Shown here: positions 5,182 to 12,711 of the stretch, piece by piece
Layout of the letters: each line of letters starts with the position of its first letter
Position numbering within the stretch: position 1 is the stretch's first letter
Source of the DNA: DATLWR01 sp035576205
GTDB taxonomy: Bacteria; Pseudomonadota; Zetaproteobacteria; Mariprofundales; Mariprofundaceae
Assembly (NCBI GenBank): GCA_035576205.1
Contig: DATLWR010000098.1
Span: 1 to 13,223 of the forward strand
Direction: 5' to 3'
Length of the DNA stretch: 13,223 nucleotides
Made by a program: the position numbers and the translations under genes
The notes under the pieces: generated by a model
What the model was told of the DNA's origin: nothing
The model's input: only the letters and a program-made list of their open reading frames with translations
Databases searched by the model: none

Positions 5182-7431
5182 ATGCTGCAGGCCATTACCA
5201 GCTTCATCGAACGTTACCAGCGCTGGTTCGGCTATCCGCTGGTCGTTCTGCTTTCCGTGGTCGCCTTCGGCATCGCCGTCGCCAAACCGGATTTCCTGCA
5301 GCAGATCGAGATGAAGACGCTGGACCAGCGTTTCAAGGCCAGGGGGGTGATCAAGCCCGACCCCAGGGTGGTGATCCTGGCGATCGACGACGAATCGCTG
5401 ACCAAGATCGGACGCTGGCCCTGGCCGCGAGACCGGCTGGGGACGCTGATCGAACGGGTGCTGGGCGACGGCCATGCCGCCGCCATGGGTTTCGATATCG
5501 TTTTTTCCGAAGAGCAGACCAATCCGGTTGACGAAACGCTCCGCCTGCTCGGGCAATCCGATGCGCAGGCCGCGGCGGTGCAGGGCTGGCTGGAGCAGCA
5601 CCGGGTGCTGGGGGATCTCGATGCCGCCTTCGAGGATATCCTGAAGAAATACCACGACCGGCTGGTGCTGGGCTATTTCTTCTACTCGCCGGGCAAGCGC
5701 GTGCCGGTCGAGGCGCGCGCCGCGCTGGGCCAGGAATCGAAGTTGCTGGAGCTGTCGGCCATGACGGCGGAGCTGGCGGGTGACAGGCTGCCGTACGTGC
5801 CGGTCATGGCGGGCGTGGAAGGCAATATCGCCCGCTTTTCCCGGGCCGGCGATGTCAGCGGTTTCTTCAACTTTTTCCCGGATGTGGACGGCATGGTCCG
5901 CCGGGTGCCGATGCTGGCCGAGCTGAACGGCCTGATCTATCCAAGCCTCGATCTGCAGACGCTGCGCGTCGCACTCGGCTGGCCGTCGCTGACGGCCCAA
6001 ATCGGCCCGGCCGGGGTCGAGAGCGTGCGTCTCGGCAAGCAGGAGATACGTACCGATGCCAGCGGCGGCATGCTGCTGAATCATTACGGGCCGGCCCGCA
6101 CCTTCCGCTATGTGTCGGCTGCCGATGTGCTGGCGGGCAAGGCCGACATGTCGGTTTTCAGGGATGCCATCGTGCTGGTCGGCGTGACCGCCGTCGGCAT
6201 CTACGACTACCGGCCGAGCCCGTTCGATTCGGCCTTCCCCGGTGTGGAGGCGCACGCCGCCGCGATCTCCAATATCCTGCACCAGCAGGAGATCCAGAGC
6301 CCGCCGTCGCTGCAAGTGGCGCAGCTGTTCATGGTGCTGCTGCTGAGCATGTTCTGCGGCTATCTGGTACATCGCCGCGGCCCGCTGCTGCAGAGCATCA
6401 GCATCATCGGCATGCCGGCGATCGTGTTGCTGGTGTCGATCTGGCTGTTTGCGGTCTACGGTATCTGGTTCCAGGTCACCTATCTGGTGGTCGGCATCCT
6501 GATGGCCACGCTGCCGGTGACGCTGCTCGACTACATCATCGAATCGCGCAAGCGCGCCTTTATCCACGACGCCTTTTCGCACTACCTGGCGCCCCGGGTG
6601 GTGGACAACCTCTCCAGGCATCCGGAGCTGCTGAAGCTCGGCGGCGAGGAGCGCCAGATGACCGCGATGTTCTCCGATATCGCCGGCTTTTCGTCGTTCT
6701 CCGAGCATCTCAGCCCCGAGCAGCTGGTGCAGTTCCTCAATATGTACCTGACCGCGATGAGCGACATCATCCTCGAGCGCGGCGGCACCATCGACAAATA
6801 CGAGGGCGATGCCGTCATCGCCTTTTTCGGTGCACCGTTGCCGATGGAGGATCACGCTACGCAGGCTGTGCTGGCCGCGCTGGAGCAGCAGCGGGCACTG
6901 GATACGCTGCGGCCGCAATGGATCGAGGCGGGGTATCCTGAGGTGCGTATCCGTATCGGCCTGAACAGCGGCCCGATGGTGGTCGGCAACATGGGAACGC
7001 AGAGCCGCATGAACTACACGATGATGGGCGATCACGTGAACCTCGCCAGCCGGCTGGAGGGGGTTTGCAAGATGTACCGCACCCCGATCCTGATCAGTCG
7101 CGATACCTACGATCTGGTGCGCGACACGATCGCGGCGCGATTCGTCGATCGCGTGCGCGTCGTCGGTCGTCAGAAGCCGGTCGATCTCTACGAGCCGATC
7201 GGCGAGAGATCCCTGTTGCCGGCAGGTCAGCAGGAGGTGTGCCGGGCCTATGAGAAGGCGTGGCAAATGATGTCGCAGCGGCAATACGCCGAGGCCGGGA
7301 AGCAGCTGCGCGAGATTCTGGCCGAGCACCGTGACGGACCTTCGGAAATGCTGCTGGAGCGGGTGCAGCTATACAGCCATACGCCGCCGCCCGAAGACTG
7401 GGACGGCGTCACCAACCTGCAGCAGAAATAG
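5182..7431 (+). CDS. Membrane CHASE2-domain class III adenylate/guanylate cyclase
   Basis: This is a 749-residue membrane receptor predicted to make cyclic AMP. After an N-terminal transmembrane helix (about 18-35) comes a periplasmic CHASE2 sensor (about 40-370, with VVILAIDDESLTKIGRWPWPR early on). About three closely spaced transmembrane helices follow (about 377-455). A class III cyclase domain lies at about 485-670. It keeps both metal-binding Asp (AMFSDIAGF and EGDAVIAFFG), the base-selecting Lys of DKYEGD, the Thr of MNYTMMGD typical of bacterial adenylate cyclases, and the transition-state Asn/Arg of VNLASRLE. A helical tail of about 70 residues (YEKAWQMMSQRQYAEAGKQL) ends the protein. 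The start is ATG at 5182, preceded by GGGGGAGG at 5173-5180; an ATG at 5125 has no ribosome-binding site. The CHASE2 ligand is unknown. Confidence 0.93.
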   Translation: MLQAITSFIERYQRWFGYPLVVLLSVVAFGIAVAKPDFLQQIEMKTLDQRFKARGVIKPDPRVVILAIDDESLTKIGRWPWPRDRLGTLIERVLGDGHAAAMGFDIVFSEEQTNPVDETLRLLGQSDAQAAAVQGWLEQHRVLGDLDAAFEDILKKYHDRLVLGYFFYSPGKRVPVEARAALGQESKLLELSAMTAELAGDRLPYVPVMAGVEGNIARFSRAGDVSGFFNFFPDVDGMVRRVPMLAELNGLIYPSLDLQTLRVALGWPSLTAQIGPAGVESVRLGKQEIRTDASGGMLLNHYGPARTFRYVSAADVLAGKADMSVFRDAIVLVGVTAVGIYDYRPSPFDSAFPGVEAHAAAISNILHQQEIQSPPSLQVAQLFMVLLLSMFCGYLVHRRGPLLQSISIIGMPAIVLLVSIWLFAVYGIWFQVTYLVVGILMATLPVTLLDYIIESRKRAFIHDAFSHYLAPRVVDNLSRHPELLKLGGEERQMTAMFSDIAGFSSFSEHLSPEQLVQFLNMYLTAMSDIILERGGTIDKYEGDAVIAFFGAPLPMEDHATQAVLAALEQQRALDTLRPQWIEAGYPEVRIRIGLNSGPMVVGNMGTQSRMNYTMMGDHVNLASRLEGVCKMYRTPILISRDTYDLVRDTIAARFVDRVRVVGRQKPVDLYEPIGERSLLPAGQQEVCRAYEKAWQMMSQRQYAEAGKQLREILAEHRDGPSEMLLERVQLYSHTPPPEDWDGVTNLQQK

Positions 7432-7600
7432 GACATGTCCGGCAGCCGCGGGTGCGCATAGACGCGCATCATCCTGATGCTTGCCCTGCGGGCTGCCTGC
7501 GGCCGTCCAAATGGCTCCTGCCATTTGTCGCGCCTTTGTTCTTGTATGCGGTTGGTTGTCGGGATGGCAATCAAATCAGCATCTACATAGAGTAGCGAGG
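7432..7600. other. Noncoding gap between cyclase gene and dnaX, rich in small hairpins
   Basis: The gap holds, in order: the palindrome GGACATGTCC (7431-7440, sharing a base with the cyclase stop); TGCGC-N6-GCGCA (7453-7468), which overlaps and competes with GCATCA-TCC-TGATGC (7466-7480); GCCC-TGC-GGGC (7483-7493); and a larger hairpin at 7508-7527. No hairpin is followed by a clean T-run. I see no coding frame with a credible start. A dnaX promoter should lie here, but I found no convincing -35/-10 pair. Confidence 0.55.
7508..7527. repeat. Perfect 8-bp stem-loop upstream of dnaX
   Basis: CAAATGGC and GCCATTTG form a perfect 8-bp stem around the 4-base loop TCCT. The downstream sequence (CGCGCC, then a loose TTTGTTCTTG) is only weakly T-rich, so it may be a poor terminator for the cyclase gene. 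A REP-like interspersed palindrome or a structured part of the dnaX leader are alternatives. Confidence 0.6.
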
Positions 7601-9352
7601 ATGTCGTATCTGGTACTGGCCCGCCGCTGGCGGCCGCAGAAGTTCGCCGATCTGGTCGGTCAGGATGTGGTGGTCCGCACGCTGAAGAACGCGATGCAGA
7701 GCGGCAACCTGGCGCACGCCTATCTGCTGTGCGGCATTCGTGGCGTCGGCAAGACCACCATCGCCCGGCTGATGGCGATGGCGGTCAATTGCGAGGCCCC
7801 TTCCGGGGGCGAGCCGTGCGGCACATGCGCCGCCTGCCAGGGCATCCTTGCCGGTGCCAATCTCGACGTGCAGGAGATGGATGCGGCAAGTCACACCGGC
7901 GTCGACGACGTGCGCGACATTCTCGACGGCGTTCGTTATCCGCCCTCCACGCTGAAGTACAAGGTCTACATCATCGACGAGGCGCACATGCTCTCCAAGA
8001 GCGCCTTCAATGCGCTGCTGAAAACGCTGGAGGAGCCGCCGGCCCGGGTGCTGTTCATCCTCGCCACCACCGAGGTGGAGAAGCTGCCGGTAACCGTGCG
8101 TTCGCGTTGCCAGCGCTTCGACCTGCGCCGGCTCGGTGCCGACGAGATCGCCGATTACCTGACGCACGTGTTCGGCCAGGAGTCGATCGACGCCGATGCC
8201 GATGCGCTGCACGCGATTGCCCGTGCCGCCGACGGCAGCGTGCGCGATGCGCTGTCGCTGGCCGAGCGGGTGCTGGCGTTTGCCGGCAAGAGCGTGAAGG
8301 CCGACGACGTGCGCGCCGCCCTCGGCCTGGTCGGCTCCTCACTGGTTTCCCGACTGTCGGATGCGTTGTTTGCCGGCGAGGCAGCGGTGGCCGTGAAGCT
8401 GCTGCGCGAGGCGGCAGGGCTGGGCCACAGCCCGCGTACGCTGCTCGAGACGCTGGCCGCCACCTGGCACAGTCTCGCCTGCGTGCAGGTCGACGAAGGG
8501 CTGCTCGACGAGGAGAACGACGCCGGCCATCGGCAGTGGCTGCGCGAGCGTGCCGGCCTGCTGGATGGCCAGAGTTTGGATCTGCGCTACCAGGTGCTGC
8601 TGCACGGCCTGCGCGATCTGGGGCTGGTGGACGAGCGGCTCGGGGTGGAGATGGTGCTGATCCGTTTGTGCGGCCTGCAGCAGCTGGCACCGGTACTGGC
8701 GCTGCCGGCCGGTCAGCCGCAGATGCCGGAGACCAGGCCCGCCCCGCAACCGGCGAAGCAGAAACCGGCGCCGGAAGCCGCAAAACGCGATGCGGCCCGG
8801 CCCGACGAGTCGAAGGCTGCACCATTGCCCGAAAAAGCTGTCGCGGCACCTGCTGCCGAACCGCAGCTGGAGTCCACAACGGAACCCACGGCGGAACTCC
8901 CCGTGGAACCCGACCTGCCGTTGCACGGCGAGGGCAGCCCGGCGCCGCGCAGCTTCGACAGCTGGCAGGCGGCGGTGGAGGCCTACGGCAAGATCCGCCC
9001 CGGTGTCGCCGCCATGCTCGAGCATGTGATCTGCCTCGAATACGGCGCCAAGGTGCGGCTGGCGCTCGACAAGCACCAGGAGCGGGCCGTCGCCGCTGCC
9101 GAGCGCAGTGCCTTCAGCGAATGGATGGGTCGCGAGATTTTCTGGGAGAGCCGGCAGGGTAACGACGGCGAGTCGCTGTCACAGGCGCGGGTGCGACAGG
9201 CCGCGGCGGAAGCCGAAAGGCTGCGCCACAATGCCGAGAGCGATCCGCACGTGCAGGCGCTGATGCAGGAGATGGGTGCCACGCTGGTGAATGTGATGCC
9301 GGCCGGTATCGAGGTGCCGGAAGAGGAACTGATGTCAGGGGAGGATGAATGA
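7601..9352 (+). CDS. dnaX: DNA polymerase III clamp-loader subunit DnaX (tau)
   Basis: DnaX is the ATPase of the clamp loader that places the beta clamp on primed DNA; the full-length tau form also links polymerases and helicase. The 583-residue product starts with the family signature MSYLVLARRWRPQKF. It shows Walker A GIRGVGKT (45-52), zinc-module Cys64/73/76/79 (the E. coli positions), Walker B VYIIDEAH (122-129), sensor 1 LATTE (154-158) and SRC with the arginine finger (168-170). GSVRDALSLAERVL comes next. A Pro/Ala/Glu-rich linker (about 370-450) leads into a C-terminal tau-type domain. The ATG at 7601 follows GAGG with no spacing, so initiation signals are unusual, but the conserved N-terminus supports it. 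No E. coli-style slippery heptamer is present in the linker, so a gamma product by frameshifting is not supported. It overlaps ybaB (ATGA). Confidence 0.96.
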   Translation: MSYLVLARRWRPQKFADLVGQDVVVRTLKNAMQSGNLAHAYLLCGIRGVGKTTIARLMAMAVNCEAPSGGEPCGTCAACQGILAGANLDVQEMDAASHTGVDDVRDILDGVRYPPSTLKYKVYIIDEAHMLSKSAFNALLKTLEEPPARVLFILATTEVEKLPVTVRSRCQRFDLRRLGADEIADYLTHVFGQESIDADADALHAIARAADGSVRDALSLAERVLAFAGKSVKADDVRAALGLVGSSLVSRLSDALFAGEAAVAVKLLREAAGLGHSPRTLLETLAATWHSLACVQVDEGLLDEENDAGHRQWLRERAGLLDGQSLDLRYQVLLHGLRDLGLVDERLGVEMVLIRLCGLQQLAPVLALPAGQPQMPETRPAPQPAKQKPAPEAAKRDAARPDESKAAPLPEKAVAAPAAEPQLESTTEPTAELPVEPDLPLHGEGSPAPRSFDSWQAAVEAYGKIRPGVAAMLEHVICLEYGAKVRLALDKHQERAVAAAERSAFSEWMGREIFWESRQGNDGESLSQARVRQAAAEAERLRHNAESDPHVQALMQEMGATLVNVMPAGIEVPEEELMSGEDE

Positions 9353-9663
9353 ATCTGGGAAAGATGATGCAGCAGGCCAAGAAGATGCAGGAGAAGATGC
9401 AGCAGATGCAGGCCGAGATCGCAGCCATGGAAGTGACCGGTGAGGCCGGTGGCGGCATGGTGAAGGTGCTGATGGGCGGCGATCGCATCGTCAAGCGCGT
9501 GGAGATCGATCCGTCGCTGATGGCCGAGCAGGACAGGGAGTTGCTCGAGGATCTGGTGACCGCCGCTTTCAACGCCGCCTCGCAGTCGGTCGAGGAGACC
9601 AGCAAGCAGAGGCAGCAGCAGCTGATGGCCGGCATGCCGTTGCCGCCCGGATTTTCGCTCTGA
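9349..9663 (+). CDS. ybaB: YbaB/EbfC-family nucleoid-associated protein
   Basis: This 104-residue DNA-binding protein belongs to the YbaB/EbfC family, whose dimers bind DNA and are thought to help nucleoid organisation and possibly RecR-linked repair. The N-terminal helix is rich in Met, Gln and Lys (LGKMMQQAKKMQEKMQQMQ), as usual for the family. The core contains EVTGEAGGGMVKVLMGGD and a helix with LLEDLVTAAFNAAS. Its ATG at 9349 overlaps the dnaX stop as ATGA, with GGGGAGG (9338-9344) inside the end of dnaX. Its stop overlaps the recR start as TGATG. The dnaX-ybaB-recR order is the classic conserved arrangement. Confidence 0.95.
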   Translation: MNLGKMMQQAKKMQEKMQQMQAEIAAMEVTGEAGGGMVKVLMGGDRIVKRVEIDPSLMAEQDRELLEDLVTAAFNAASQSVEETSKQRQQQLMAGMPLPPGFSL

Positions 9664-10283
9664 TGCATTTCCCAGGCATGCCCGTGGCGCTGGCCCGCAT
9701 GGTCGAGATGCTCGGCACCCTGCCGGGCATCGGCCCGAAGACCGCCATGCGCCTGGCGCTGAATCTTCTGGAACGGCCGGCGGAGGATCTGAAACAGATG
9801 GCGGCGGCGCTTGCCGAACTGCAGGACAAGGTGACCTTCTGCGAGCGCTGCGGCTGCTTCGCCGAACAGGGGCATTGCCAGATATGCGATAACGTGCGCC
9901 GCGATACGAAGCTGATCTGCGTCGTCGAGCAGCCGGTCGACGTGCTGATCATGGAGCGCGGCCAGGGCTTTGCCGGCAAGTACCATGCCCTGCACGGCCG
10001 CCTGAGTCCGGTCGACGGTATCGGCCCGGACAAACTGTGGCTCTCCTCGCTCGACAAGCGCGTGGTGCCCGGCGTGGAACTGATTCTTGCCACCAGCGCT
10101 ACGGTGGATGGCGAGGCGACGGCGCATTTCCTGGCCCGCCGCTATCAGGCCTCGGGCGCGAAGATCTCGCGCATCGCCCGCGGCGTGCCGGAGGGCGGCG
10201 AGCTGGAATATCTCGACGAGCATACCCTGCACCGGGCACTCGCCCAGCGCGTCATCTGGGAGCAGGCCGAGTCGCTCCGGTGA
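9663..10283 (+). CDS. recR: Recombination mediator protein RecR
   Basis: RecR works with RecO (and RecF) to load RecA onto single-stranded DNA coated by SSB at gaps. The 206-residue product has the full layout: helix-hairpin-helix LPGIGPKTAMRLAL (20-33), a C4 zinc finger (Cys60, Cys63, Cys72, Cys75, with an extra Cys65), a Toprim domain beginning ICVVEQPVDVLIMER (85-99), then KYHALHGRLSPVDGIGP, ILATSATVDGEATA (141-154) and the C-terminal LEYLDEHTL (181-189). The motif before LEY reads GVPEGGE, where most homologues have an uncharged residue before the GG. Its ATG overlaps the ybaB stop by one base and has no strong Shine-Dalgarno, so it depends on translational coupling. Confidence 0.96.
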   Translation: MHFPGMPVALARMVEMLGTLPGIGPKTAMRLALNLLERPAEDLKQMAAALAELQDKVTFCERCGCFAEQGHCQICDNVRRDTKLICVVEQPVDVLIMERGQGFAGKYHALHGRLSPVDGIGPDKLWLSSLDKRVVPGVELILATSATVDGEATAHFLARRYQASGAKISRIARGVPEGGELEYLDEHTLHRALAQRVIWEQAESLR

Positions 10284-10322
10284 TGATGCCCTGCCGATGA
10301 TTCCCGCCAGGCAGCAAGCGTA

Positions 10323-10335
10323 GGGAGGACACTTG
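10323..10335 (+). promoter_or_regulatory. Strong ribosome-binding site with TTG start of the flippase gene
   Basis: GGGAGGA (10323-10329) lies a few bases ahead of TTG at 10333. The encoded N-terminus LGTLIRNLSSQWLLYLLN is typical of flippases, and no ATG or GTG in frame is better placed. This decides the start. Confidence 0.7.
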
Positions 10336-11835
10336 CTCGGCACCCTGATCCGCAACCTTTCCAGCCAGTGGCTGCTTTATCTTCTGAACGCGGGGATGCT
10401 GCTCGGTATCACGCCGCTGCTGATGCACGGACTCGGGCCGAGCGGATTCGGCGTCTGGGTTGTCGCGGGAAACCTGGTGGCATGGCTGATGGTACTCGAT
10501 TTCGGCGTCAATGCAGCGACGGTACGTTCCGGTGCCGTGCTGATCCGTGAGGGGAGAGGCGACCAGTTCCAGTCGCTGTTCCACGCTTCGCTGTTCCTTT
10601 TCCTGCTGATCGGACTGGCCGTAGCGGGCATCGGACTGCTGCTCGGCGGCTTCCTTCCCGCAAGATTTTTCGGTGAAGTGATGAGCCGCTCCGATTTCAT
10701 CGTTTTCTTCGCCCTGCTGGGGCTGGCACTGGCTTTCGGCTTCTGGGGGCAGCCCTTCGCGGCGGTGCTGCAGGCCCACCAGCGTTTCGATCACGTCAAT
10801 TACGTCAAGGCGGTGGCACTGCTACTGCGCATTGGCGGTTACGGCTGGGTGATCGTCAGCGGCTACGGACTGCTGGGGCTGGCGCTGGTCACCTATCTCA
10901 GCAGTCTGCTGACCTGGGGCGGGCTGATGCTGCTGTCGCGCCGGCTGTTCGCCTGGCGCATCCGCCTTGCCGCGCCAGAGCGGCTGTGGCTATCCAGGCT
11001 GTTCGGCTTCGGCTGGCTGGTGCTGGTGGTCGTCGTGGCGGATCAGGTCCGTTTCCAGACCGACAGTATCGTCATCGCTGCCTTTGCGTCGCTGCCGGCC
11101 GTGGCCCTGTTCGGTATCGCGGCGACACTGTCGACGGTGTTCCGCGATGTGGTGGGGGCGGTGGTGTCGATGCTGGTGCCGGTCTTCGCGCGCGACGAGA
11201 TCGATGTCTCGTTCCGCGCCCGTTTCCTGATGGCGACCCGTGTCTTTGCGCTGGCGGTATGGAGCCTGGGCGGGCTGATCGTCGTGTTCGGCGGCCCGTT
11301 CATCGAGCTGTGGATGGGGCCGGAGTTCGTCGACGGCGCCGTCATCCTGCAAGTGCTGATGGCAGGGCTGTTGGTCGCTTCGGCGCAGACGATGTCGTTC
11401 AGCCTGCTGTACGGACGGGCCATGCATGCGCCGCTGGCAGTGCTGAGCGTGGCCGATGCGCTGGCGAATATCGGGTTGAGCCTCTGGCTGGTGCAGGGTT
11501 ACGGCGCGCTGGGTGTCGCATTGGGCACGGCGCTGCCGCTCGTCGTGACCTATGCGCTGGTCTTCCCGTGGCTGGTGCGCCGGGCCCTGGGTTGCACCCT
11601 GCTGGAGTATGTGCGGGAGGCGCTGCTGCGGCCGGCCCTGTGGGGGGCGGCGGTTATGGGGGCGGCGTTCGCAGTGGTGTGGAGCGTTCATCCCGCCAGC
11701 TGGCTGTCGCTGGTGCTCGAGGTTACGGCGATGGCCGGCGGCTGTCTGATCCTGGGCTGGTACCTCGGCTTCGGCAGGGCAGGCCGCGCCTTCCTGCGCG
11801 ATGTCGCGTCGCAGCGGCGACCGGCGGGGGCCTGA
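10333..11835 (+). CDS. Wzx-like polysaccharide flippase (oligosaccharide flippase family)
   Basis: This is a 500-residue integral membrane protein predicted to flip lipid-linked oligosaccharide repeat units across the inner membrane. About 12 to 14 hydrophobic segments run through the whole length. The N-terminal region (GMLLGITPLLMHGLGPSGFGVWVVAGNL, split here as LLMHGLGPSGFGVW) has the GxxGFGxW-type motif of polysaccharide exporters of the MOP superfamily. Later segments such as GGPFIELWMGPEF and YGALGVALGTALPLVV also fit. It begins 49 bases after recR, with no terminator in between, and is followed within 3 bases by an FkbM methyltransferase gene. The TTG start is supported by a strong Shine-Dalgarno sequence. 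The glycan cannot be named: the genes that would define it lie beyond the window. Confidence 0.88.
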   Translation: MLGTLIRNLSSQWLLYLLNAGMLLGITPLLMHGLGPSGFGVWVVAGNLVAWLMVLDFGVNAATVRSGAVLIREGRGDQFQSLFHASLFLFLLIGLAVAGIGLLLGGFLPARFFGEVMSRSDFIVFFALLGLALAFGFWGQPFAAVLQAHQRFDHVNYVKAVALLLRIGGYGWVIVSGYGLLGLALVTYLSSLLTWGGLMLLSRRLFAWRIRLAAPERLWLSRLFGFGWLVLVVVVADQVRFQTDSIVIAAFASLPAVALFGIAATLSTVFRDVVGAVVSMLVPVFARDEIDVSFRARFLMATRVFALAVWSLGGLIVVFGGPFIELWMGPEFVDGAVILQVLMAGLLVASAQTMSFSLLYGRAMHAPLAVLSVADALANIGLSLWLVQGYGALGVALGTALPLVVTYALVFPWLVRRALGCTLLEYVREALLRPALWGAAVMGAAFAVVWSVHPASWLSLVLEVTAMAGGCLILGWYLGFGRAGRAFLRDVASQRRPAGA

Positions 11836-11838
11836 GCG

Positions 11839-12711
11839 ATGGCGCCACAAGCGATCATGCGCCGGTTGCTGCTGTGGCTGCTGCGGCATCTGCCGCTGCC
11901 GCCGGAACTCAGTTCGTCGCTGCAGGGGCGGGCATTGCCCGCGAGCGAAGGGCTGGTGCCGTACGTCAACGGCGACGGCATACGCTTCGAGCTGGACCTG
12001 CACGAATACATCCAGAAGCGCATCTATGCCTACCAGTATTACGAGCCGGAGTGCGTGCGTGCGGCGCGACGCTTCATGCGGCAGGGCGGTATCGTGGTCG
12101 ATATCGGCGCCAATATCGGCCAGTACAGCCTGCTCGCTGCCGTACGGGTCGGCCCTGCCGGCCGGGTGCTGGCGTTCGAGCCGAGCCCGCCGATCCTCGA
12201 ACGGCTGCGCCGCCATCTGGCGATCAACCGGGTCGACAACGTCGAGGTGGTTCCCTGCGCGGTCAGCGACGTGGCCGGCACGCTCTCCTACTACGGGCCG
12301 GCGCAGGCCGGCAATCTCGGCCAGGGTTCGCTGGTCGCCCCGTCGGATGCTGACGGCACACGCAGCCACGAGGCGTTGCCGGTGCAGGCGGTGCGGCTCG
12401 ATGCCGAACTTGCAGCGCGTGGGATCGATACGGTCGATTTCGTGAAGATCGACGTCGAGGGGCATGAGATGGCCGTGTTGCGGAGTGCGGAGCCGTGGCT
12501 GCGCGAACGGCGCATCCGGGTGCTGATGGTCGAAATCTCTCCCGACAACCTGCGTCAGGCCGGTCAGGATCACGAGGCGGTGATCGGTTACCTGCAGGGG
12601 TTCGACTACCGGCCGATGGTGGCGCACTGGTCCGGCCGCTTGCGGCCGTTGCAGGGCGCGGTCCTGGCCGACACCAATGTCTTCTTCCTGGCTTCCGGGG
12701 GCGGCTCATGA
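11839..12711 (+). CDS. FkbM-family SAM-dependent methyltransferase
   Basis: This is a 290-residue methyltransferase of the FkbM family, whose members in glycan clusters usually O-methylate sugars. Motif I is IVVDIGANIGQYSLLA (85-100), followed by LAFEPSP (111-117) with the ribose-binding Glu114. The family hallmark VDFVKIDVEGHEMAVL lies at 199-214. The region before the domain contains HEYIQKRIYAYQYYEPE (55-71), usual for FkbM proteins. Residues about 7-18 are hydrophobic and basic (MRRLLLWLLRHL), a possible membrane-associating helix. It starts 3 bases after the flippase stop, with GGGGG at 11826-11830 as a modest Shine-Dalgarno; ATG at 11857 is an alternative. Its stop overlaps the next start as ATGA, so the three genes are probably co-translated. 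Confidence 0.9.
   Translation: MAPQAIMRRLLLWLLRHLPLPPELSSSLQGRALPASEGLVPYVNGDGIRFELDLHEYIQKRIYAYQYYEPECVRAARRFMRQGGIVVDIGANIGQYSLLAAVRVGPAGRVLAFEPSPPILERLRRHLAINRVDNVEVVPCAVSDVAGTLSYYGPAQAGNLGQGSLVAPSDADGTRSHEALPVQAVRLDAELAARGIDTVDFVKIDVEGHEMAVLRSAEPWLRERRIRVLMVEISPDNLRQAGQDHEAVIGYLQGFDYRPMVAHWSGRLRPLQGAVLADTNVFFLASGGGS

Noticed and set aside
5137..7329. 730-codon open frame antisense to the cyclase gene
   Set aside because: Its His/Arg/Gln-rich composition is that of a high-GC shadow frame, and the opposite strand encodes a protein with clear conserved motifs.
7432..7600. SRP (4.5S-type) RNA gene upstream of dnaX
   Set aside because: The conserved GGTCAGGTCCGGAAGGAAGC-type core is absent on both strands.
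8822..8845. Possible programmed frameshift in dnaX (A-run in GAA AAA GCT within the linker)
   Set aside because: The zero-frame heptamer is not of the X-XXY-YYZ type, and the -1 frame stays open for about 60 codons or more, so no gamma-like product is predicted.
10986..12627. Long open frames overlapping the flippase and FkbM genes (one on each strand, 455 and 545 codons)
   Set aside because: They are Arg/Gly/Ala- or His/Gln/Arg-rich, have no recognisable motif and lie over genes with strong family signatures.
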